DNA of 10,332 nucleotides from Thiotrichaceae bacterium (GTDB lineage: Bacteria; Pseudomonadota; Gammaproteobacteria; SZUA-229): NCBI GenBank assembly GCA_002746365.1, contig NVWZ01000003.1:104732-115063 (forward strand), written 5' to 3'. The notes under the pieces are model-generated. The model ran no database searches. It had not been told where the DNA came from and was given only the letters and a program-made list of their open reading frames with translations. Position 1 is the first letter of the stretch. Every line of letters begins with the position of its first letter. Position numbers and translations under genes: made by a program. This document shows positions 6,135-10,332 of this stretch, piece after piece.

Positions 6135-7598
6135 ATGGCGGTAGTGAAAGAAGATATCCGAACACGGCTGGCAAACGCACTGAATGATCAGGTGTTGGTC
6201 GATGTGCTGGAGGCCGAAAAAAGCATTCCCAGCAATATAGTGCCATTTCGTGAAGCGTATGGCCAGACCATCGACGTTGACGATGCCGACTGGCGAAAAC
6301 TAACCGGTGACAGCCACCGCGACCTGGCACCGATGACGCAAAAGCGGATGGTTGATTTGGGCGTGTATTTGTGGGAATCGAACATGCTTGCAAACCGCAT
6401 CGTCGAGTTGCCGATTGCATTTATGTTGGCTGAGGGTGTGACGGTTACCGCTGACGATGAAACGGTTAGCGAAGTGATTGAGAGTTTCTGGTTTGATCCG
6501 ATCAATCGCATGGACATTAAGCTAATTAAAAAGGTGCGTGAGCTTGGTTTATTTGGCGAGCAGTGCTGGCCAACTTTTGTAAATGAATTTAATGGCCATG
6601 TTCGTTTAGGTTATCTGGATCCTGTTGTTATCGAAACAGTGGTGATGGATCCGGATAATCCTGAACAGCCTATTGGCGTTATCACCAAAAAAGATCGCAA
6701 GGGTCGCGCCCGACGTTATCGTGTGATCGTTAACGGCAATGACAATGATCTATTTACACAACGTACGGTGGAAATTCGTGAGACGTTTGATACCGGTGAA
6801 TGCTTCTACTTTAATGTAAATAGTTTGTCGACTAGTACACGAGGCCGTTCTGATCTGCTGCCACAGATCGACTGGCTGGATGCTTATGAGCAATTTTTGT
6901 TCGGTGAGCTTGAGCGCAGTTCGTTTGCCCGTGCATTCATCTGGGATGTCACGCTGAAAAATGCAACGCCTGAAGAAATTAAAAAAAGAGCACAAGAGAT
7001 TCGCGTGCCAAACCCTGGCAGTGTTCGCGTACACAACGATTCTGAAGAATGGAGGACAGAGTCTCCTGATCTGGGGTCGGAAGATACTGAAAAAAATGCC
7101 AGGACATTTAGAAATCATAGCCTGGGCGGTGCGTCCATTCCTGAACACTGGTTTGGCGGTGGCGGTGATGTAAACCGTGCAACGGCTGGCGAGATGGGTG
7201 AGCCGACTTTTAAAGTGATGGCCATGCGTCGCCAGTTTATTAAATACATGTTGTGTGAGGTGATTACCTACGCGATTAGGCAATCAGAGCTGTCGATGGG
7301 CGGCGAACCTGATATGCGCGATGATATTTATAAGTTCGAAGTGCAGTTTCCTGAAATGGTGTCTAAAGATGTTAGTAAATATGCGACGGCATTAACGCAG
7401 GTGGTAATGGGTGTGGCCGCAGCTATTACTCAGGGATTAATGACTAAAGAGCGTGGTCTACAGATCATCGAGAAAATTACCTCGCGGCTAGGTGTTGAAT
7501 TTGATGCGAAAACAGAACTTGTAAATGCGCTGAAGGAAGCAGGCAGTGAAAAAGAAGAGGATGCTTTTAAAGAGCCAGCCGCTGGCAAGGATGGTTAG
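6135..7598 (+). CDS. Phage portal protein
   Basis: At 487 residues the length is right for a portal, the dodecameric ring at the capsid vertex through which DNA enters and leaves. Recognisable parts are an N-terminal helical region, RMVDLGVYLWESNMLANRIVE at 71-91, the strand-rich core with GEQCWPTFVNEFNGHVRLGY at 141-160 and YLDPVVIETVVMDPDNPEQP at 160-179, and a long C-terminal helical stretch (KYATALTQVVMGVAAAITQGLM, then KERGLQIIEK) ending in an acidic, flexible tail. Position before a MuF-type gene and after a terminase supports the call. It does not look like the DUF935 portal (gp29) that normally accompanies Mu-type terminases, so the family placement is open. The ATG at 6135 has GAGGA at 6126-6130, four bases away. 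The gene is intact. Confidence 0.85.
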   Translation: MAVVKEDIRTRLANALNDQVLVDVLEAEKSIPSNIVPFREAYGQTIDVDDADWRKLTGDSHRDLAPMTQKRMVDLGVYLWESNMLANRIVELPIAFMLAEGVTVTADDETVSEVIESFWFDPINRMDIKLIKKVRELGLFGEQCWPTFVNEFNGHVRLGYLDPVVIETVVMDPDNPEQPIGVITKKDRKGRARRYRVIVNGNDNDLFTQRTVEIRETFDTGECFYFNVNSLSTSTRGRSDLLPQIDWLDAYEQFLFGELERSSFARAFIWDVTLKNATPEEIKKRAQEIRVPNPGSVRVHNDSEEWRTESPDLGSEDTEKNARTFRNHSLGGASIPEHWFGGGGDVNRATAGEMGEPTFKVMAMRRQFIKYMLCEVITYAIRQSELSMGGEPDMRDDIYKFEVQFPEMVSKDVSKYATALTQVVMGVAAAITQGLMTKERGLQIIEKITSRLGVEFDAKTELVNALKEAGSEKEEDAFKEPAAGKDG

Positions 7599-7600
7599 TT

Positions 7601-7795
7601 ATGTATTCACTTACTGTAACTGCAGGCTGGTGGTTGCTGCCATTTTTAATTACATTGATTGCTTATGCCTGGGCGTGGCGAGTAACGCCTGATGCGGATG
7701 AGAGTTTCTTAAGCGGCATTGAGGGTATTTATACGTTCGGCCTTGCAACCTTTGCATCACTGGTTGTGTGGGTGGTTTTTCTGGCGGTCACATGA
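7601..7795 (+). CDS. Small two-helix membrane protein
   Basis: This 64-residue protein has two hydrophobic segments: about 9-26 (GWWLLPFLITLIAYAWAW) and about 44-63 (YTFGLATFASLVVWVVFLAV). They are separated by a polar, acidic loop (RVTPDADESFLSGIEG). The loop is short, so it probably forms a hairpin in the inner membrane. The ATG lies two bases after the portal stop, with AAGGATG about ten bases upstream. Its TGA overlaps the next start in an ATGA. Small membrane proteins of unknown function are common next to portal genes in related phages. A holin is possible from topology alone, but the location in the head cluster, with no endolysin nearby, argues against it. Confidence 0.65.
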   Translation: MYSLTVTAGWWLLPFLITLIAYAWAWRVTPDADESFLSGIEGIYTFGLATFASLVVWVVFLAVT

Positions 7796-8070
7796 TCTAC
7801 GCCATATCCAGTCACTTTATTGCCCGCGTTCGAGAACGTGCGCCCTGGTTGCTTGACCTTGAGCAATTGCAGGACGCTATCGAACAATCTCAACTAATCG
7901 ACCCGCCTCGAAACATTTATAAAAAAATTGATGATGCTAATGCGCGCACCAGGTATCTGCGGGTGCCGAGCCAGAGCAAGCTACACTCTGCCCTGATTTT
8001 AGTGGTTGCCGACGATAAGTTAGTGACGCTTTATCCTGCTGATAAGTTTGATCAGGCGCAACCGTTGTGA
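7792..8070 (+). CDS. Small unknown protein ahead of MuF, possibly barnase/RelE-like (PBECR or DUF4258 type)
   Basis: From the ATG at 7792 the protein has 92 residues and shares four bases (ATGA) with the gene before. The alternative in-frame ATG at 7768 adds only eight residues inside that gene. The N-terminus has SHFIARVRERAPWLLDLEQL (7-26), and the C-terminal half has YLRVPSQSKLHSALILVVAD and KLVTLYP (to residue 82). An early H and R/E cluster followed by strands ending in a V-x-T-x-YP-like segment recalls small nuclease folds of the barnase/EndoU/colicin/RelE group and DUF4258. These are known as neighbours of, or fusions to, MuF proteins. This is a resemblance only, and catalysis is unproven. 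The gene ends overlapping the MuF start by four bases (GTGA), so the two are tightly coupled. Confidence 0.6.
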   Translation: MIYAISSHFIARVRERAPWLLDLEQLQDAIEQSQLIDPPRNIYKKIDDANARTRYLRVPSQSKLHSALILVVADDKLVTLYPADKFDQAQPL

Positions 8071-8981
8071 ATGACGACGAACGCAATAAGGTTTTTAACA
8101 AGGAAAGGGCGAAAATAATTAAAGGAAAAACAGCCATTCAGCGTAACACTCTTACAGAAATTGAGCGTTTGCTGGCGCTAGCCTCGACACAGATCAGCGC
8201 TACACTGGCTGCTACGCCGACTGATTTTCAGGCGTGGAATTTACCGCAGTTACAAAATTCTATTAATACCGCGATGGATGAGATCGGCACGCTCAGCGCG
8301 CAGAAAGTATCAACAGCATCAAATGAAATCTGGCAGCAAGGGGTTGACCTGATCGATAAACCTGTTGCTGCTGCTGGCTTGCAAATTTCTGCTGTATTGC
8401 CAGCCATCGATACTCGGCAACTGATTGCGATGCGCACCTTTATGACGGGGCGGATGAAAGATATTAGTATGACTATTGCTAATAGTGTAAACAGTGAGCT
8501 TGGGCTGGTGGCTATCGGCGCTAAAAGCCAGCAGGATGCCATTAATAATATATCTGCCTTTTTAAAGTCTGGCCGCTCACGCGCCATTATGGTTTTGCGT
8601 ACCGAGTTAGGCGGTGCTTTTTCGGTTGCCACCCAGGCACGGATGAAACAGGCTAGTGAGATTTTACCGGGCCTTAAAAAACAGTGGCGGCGTAGCGGCA
8701 AGATTCACTCGCGTATTCATCACGATGCTGCCGATGGGCAGATTGTTGACCAGGATAAACCGTTCAAGTTGTACGCTAAAACGGGCAGTGTGTCATTGAT
8801 GTTTCCTCGTGACCCGGCAGCACCAGTGGGTGAGCGTGTAAATTGTGGTTGTGAGTCTTTGCCCTTTATGGATGATTGGGAAGTGAAGAACCCCGGCCGT
8901 GTTCCATTTACTGATGATGAGCTGAAGAAGAATGCGTTTAAGCGTGCGCTGGATGCTGAACTTCAGGGGCGCGCTGCGTGA
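8067..8981 (+). CDS. MuF-type minor head protein (phage head morphogenesis)
   Basis: This 304-residue protein starts at the GTG at 8067, which overlaps the preceding TGA. Residues 1-170 are mostly helical. The C-terminal domain carries the MuF signature: VLRTELGGAFSVATQARMKQ at 176-195, the basic and histidine segment WRRSGKIHSRIHHDAADGQ at 207-225, MFPRDPAAPVGERVNCGCE at 245-263 with the N-C-x-C typical of the family, and a short tail. In SPP1 gp7 and Mu gp30 relatives this protein binds the portal inside the procapsid, travels with the DNA and helps ejection. Its place after the portal is canonical. There is no long C-terminal toxin extension, unlike polymorphic-toxin MuF fusions. Weak ribosome site; probably expressed by translational coupling. 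Confidence 0.88.
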   Translation: MNDDERNKVFNKERAKIIKGKTAIQRNTLTEIERLLALASTQISATLAATPTDFQAWNLPQLQNSINTAMDEIGTLSAQKVSTASNEIWQQGVDLIDKPVAAAGLQISAVLPAIDTRQLIAMRTFMTGRMKDISMTIANSVNSELGLVAIGAKSQQDAINNISAFLKSGRSRAIMVLRTELGGAFSVATQARMKQASEILPGLKKQWRRSGKIHSRIHHDAADGQIVDQDKPFKLYAKTGSVSLMFPRDPAAPVGERVNCGCESLPFMDDWEVKNPGRVPFTDDELKKNAFKRALDAELQGRAA

Positions 8982-9160
8982 TCCATGAAAACTCTTTACA
9001 CGGCGACGACCAGCATAAAATAAACGAGCACATTGTGTACTTGCATCGATGCGCCAAGTTAAGTCTGCCTGTTTATGCAAACTCACTGACTGAAGACCAA
9101 CGAAGAATTGCCAGGGATTATTTGCAGATGCATTTAAAGAGCGCAAGAGACAATAAATAA
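8978..9160 (+). CDS. Small 60-residue phage protein of unknown function
   Basis: It starts at the GTG at 8978, overlapping the MuF stop by four bases (GTGA). The only nearby ATG, at 8985, is out of frame. The protein is helical and polar, with HIVYLHRCAKLSLPVYANSL in the middle and LTEDQRRIARDYLQMHL near the end, followed by a basic tail. The small-protein layout of two helices with P and A between them is found downstream of MuF genes in other phages, but I know of no assigned role. It is the last gene before a strong terminator, so it closes the portal/MuF unit. No DNA-binding or membrane motif is evident. Confidence 0.6.
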   Translation: MIHENSLHGDDQHKINEHIVYLHRCAKLSLPVYANSLTEDQRRIARDYLQMHLKSARDNK

Positions 9161-9207
9161 TAATATTGCAATAAAAAACCAGAATCGTTAATCTATTACT
9201 TCACCGC

Positions 9208-9235
9208 CAGCGCACATCCGTGCGCTGTTTTGTTT
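9208..9235 (+). terminator. Strong Rho-independent terminator
   Basis: A perfect eight-base stem, CAGCGCAC (9208-9215) and GTGCGCTG (9220-9227), closes a four-base ATCC loop and is followed directly by TTTTGTTT (9228-9235). This is a textbook intrinsic terminator for plus-strand transcription and should end, or attenuate, the portal/MuF transcript before the protease and capsid genes. Confidence 0.9.
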
Positions 9236-9259
9236 CCGTCATCTTTTTTATACACCGCC

Positions 9260-9312
9260 TTGCTAATTATTAAAGCGCTTTAATGTAGCTTTTACTTGCG
9301 CGTGGGTAAAGT
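9260..9312 (+). promoter_or_regulatory. Candidate promoter region with a 16-base perfect palindrome
   Basis: ATTAAAGCGCTTTAAT at 9269-9284 is a perfect dyad, flanked by GCTA (9262-9265) and TAGC (9286-9289). A weak -10-like TAAAGT lies at 9307-9312 with no good -35, as in activator-dependent promoters; the dyad centre would then be about -43 from an inferred start near 9319. In phage Mu the C-activated late promoter PI sits at the equivalent place, ahead of the protease gene. This site is not the Mu C sequence as I know it. Function is inferred from position and symmetry. Confidence 0.4.
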
Positions 9313-9363
9313 CTGGCTCTGATGTTTTTATTTATTCAAATAATCAATTAACCGGAGACCGCC

Positions 9364-9615
9364 GTGGACCCCAAAGACACTAAAAAAGACAAAGAAGGTT
9401 TTAAGCCAACAATGACAAAAGCACAAGCCGTCAAGCTGGTGCATCGTGTTGTTCCTGATCTTGATGACAAGGGTCAGTCAAAACTGGGCAAGGACGATAT
9501 TCCTAAAACCAAAAAGGAATCTATCAGAGAAGCAGACGTGCTGAATTTTGCCGAATATGAAGACAAGGTTGTTGTTGTAACCACTTCTGGTGAAAAGCTG
9601 GAACACACCAAGTAA
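9364..9615 (+). CDS. Small 83-residue phage protein preceding the protease
   Basis: The start is the GTG at 9364, with CGGAGA at 9353-9358 five bases upstream, a good ribosome site. The N-terminal half is highly lysine- and aspartate-rich and probably flexible (MDPKDTKKDKEGFKP). The second half, with ADVLNFAEYEDKVVVVTTSG at 58-77, resembles the strand pair of short phage proteins often encoded just ahead of the protease/capsid genes. It is the first gene after the terminator and palindrome, so it probably heads the capsid transcription unit. No enzymatic motif is visible. A scaffold-like or head assembly role is possible but not shown. Lysine codons are strongly over-represented compared with its neighbours. 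Confidence 0.65.
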   Translation: MDPKDTKKDKEGFKPTMTKAQAVKLVHRVVPDLDDKGQSKLGKDDIPKTKKESIREADVLNFAEYEDKVVVVTTSGEKLEHTK

Positions 9616-9666
9616 TCGTAGTACACATTTATTAACTGACGATGACTGACGATAACTGGGGTTACG
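9616..9666 (+). other. Short spacer with tandem ten-base repeat before the protease
   Basis: The spacer contains two copies of ACTGACGATR (9635-9644 and 9645-9654). An ATG at 9642, within the first copy, opens a 13-codon frame that ends at a TAA at 9681-9683, overlapping the protease start at 9667 in another frame. The protease ribosome site is a modest GGGG at 9658-9661. Confidence 0.4.
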
Positions 9667-10332
9667 ATGACTTACAAGATTAAAAAAATACCGAGCAACG
9701 GATTTGAAGGTGAAGTTGCGATGCGTGAAGCCGCTGCTGGCGATTTCCGCACCATTATGTCGATGGTTCGCAAGGCGCTGGTAGAGCATGTTTTACCAGG
9801 CGTTGTCGACGGCTGGGTTGATATGCAGGCTATTTTTACTGATAAGGCTGTTGTTTATAAAGATGGCCGTCTTTTCAGTTACGCATACACACTAACTGAG
9901 GATAATCAAGTTTCTATCGGCGAAGGCACTGAGGTGGTTCTGGATTACACGCCAGTAGCTGCTCGCATGGCGGAAGCCCTGGATAAAAATAAATCTTCTG
10001 ACATGCCGACAGTGTTTCTTGAGTCGAAAGATGACAAGGGCCTTAAATGGCGAATCAAAGTTGTTGAGGCTGGTTTGTCTGGTAATCACAACTTTTATCC
10101 TGATGCTGTTTTGCGTGAAGCGTTGCCATTATTTAACGGTGCGCGTGTGTTCGTTAAGTCGGATGAAGAGCATCTGAAAGGCAAAGGCAAAAGTTTCAAT
10201 CAGCTTATCGGTCAGCTGAGTAATGCCAGTTTTGTGGAAGGCAAAAACAAAGATACTGGTGAGGTGCAGGCTGATTTGTCATTGCTCGCTAGTGCTGGCG
10301 ATGTACCTGCCAAGTTACGCGAAGCACATGAT
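9667..10332 (+). CDS. Capsid maturation protease/scaffold protein (5' part, runs off the window)
   Basis: The 222 visible codons start at the ATG at 9667; an in-frame TGA at 9643 limits any longer start. Residues 1-95 form an N-terminal domain seen ahead of some phage proteases (GFEGEVAMREAAAGDFRTI; VDMQAIFTDKAVVYKDGRLF). From about 120 a maturation-protease-like domain begins: FYPDAVLREALPLFNGARVF (150-169 region), the acidic/histidine segment SDEEHLKGKG with H169 as the candidate catalytic histidine, then QLIGQLSNASFVEG and QADLSLLASAGDVPAKLREA. In such proteases the nucleophilic serine follows in a GLS-like segment, which would lie past the window end. By analogy with Mu protein I it would cleave scaffold and head proteins inside the procapsid. 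Being open at the 3' end, it may also be fused to a scaffold or capsid domain. Confidence 0.7.
   Translation, partial: MTYKIKKIPSNGFEGEVAMREAAAGDFRTIMSMVRKALVEHVLPGVVDGWVDMQAIFTDKAVVYKDGRLFSYAYTLTEDNQVSIGEGTEVVLDYTPVAARMAEALDKNKSSDMPTVFLESKDDKGLKWRIKVVEAGLSGNHNFYPDAVLREALPLFNGARVFVKSDEEHLKGKGKSFNQLIGQLSNASFVEGKNKDTGEVQADLSLLASAGDVPAKLREAHD

Noticed and set aside
6750..7283. 177-residue open frame on the minus strand
   Set aside because: It lies wholly inside the portal gene, has no ribosome site, and its cysteine/arginine/histidine-rich translation looks like a shadow frame.
7768..7791. Earlier in-frame ATG for the 92-residue protein
   Set aside because: It adds a Gly-rich octapeptide inside the membrane protein gene; the ATGA overlap at 7792 fits the pattern of the following genes.
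7601..7795. Holin
   Set aside because: Two membrane segments are compatible, but there is no endolysin or spanin nearby and the gene sits in the head cluster.
8228..8701. 157-residue minus-strand frame
   Set aside because: It sits inside the MuF gene, whose C-terminal motifs are clear on the plus strand.
9164..9173. Ten-base palindrome TATTGCAATA after the 60-residue gene
   Set aside because: It is short, AT-rich and without neighbouring elements; a palindrome of this size is expected by chance at some frequency in such sequence.

Overview
The window is a stretch of the late (morphogenesis) region of a tailed double-stranded DNA phage or prophage. All recognisable genes lie on the plus strand. 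The host looks like a Gram-negative proteobacterium: there are Shine-Dalgarno sites of the GGAG type, ATG and GTG starts, moderate GC, and the head proteins resemble those of Mu-like and other proteobacterial phages. No host gene, tRNA, rRNA or CRISPR array is visible, so the species cannot be named, and a free phage, a prophage and a metagenomic viral contig cannot be told apart.

Layout. (1) Positions 24-2151: packaging motor, a Mu gp27-like (DUF3486) small terminase overlapping a large terminase that has readable ATPase and RNase H-like nuclease motifs. (2) Positions 2175-5947: six tightly packed or overlapping genes inserted between large terminase and portal, where Mu-type phages normally go straight on to the portal. 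They look like virion surface and adhesion proteins: an unknown protein, two small beta-rich structural proteins of types seen in many phages, a concanavalin A/lectin-like jelly-roll protein, a multidomain fibre-like protein with an Ig-like domain, and a short repeat protein with a striking FF-x3 aromatic ladder. The block reads as slightly more AT-rich than its flanks (by eye, not computed). (3) Positions 5948-6134: a non-coding junction with a terminator-like hairpin. (4) Positions 6135-9160: portal, small two-helix membrane protein, small nuclease-like or unknown protein, MuF-type minor head protein and a 60-residue protein, the last four joined by 4-base stop/start overlaps. (5) Positions 9161-9363: a strong intrinsic terminator followed by a 16-base perfect palindrome and a probable promoter region. 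(6) Positions 9364-10332: an 83-residue protein and the 5' part of a capsid maturation protease/scaffold gene, which runs off the window.

How it fits together. The terminase docks on the portal and pumps DNA. MuF joins the portal in the procapsid, and the protease processes the head. Ending the portal/MuF unit with a terminator and restarting transcription before the protease resembles phage Mu, where the late promoter PI lies ahead of the protease gene I. The inserted block is the most unusual part: a self-contained set of putative sugar-binding or decoration proteins placed between two motor genes and closed by its own terminator-like hairpin. I infer that it supplies head or neck fibres or decorations used for host or surface attachment, but the sequence alone does not prove this.
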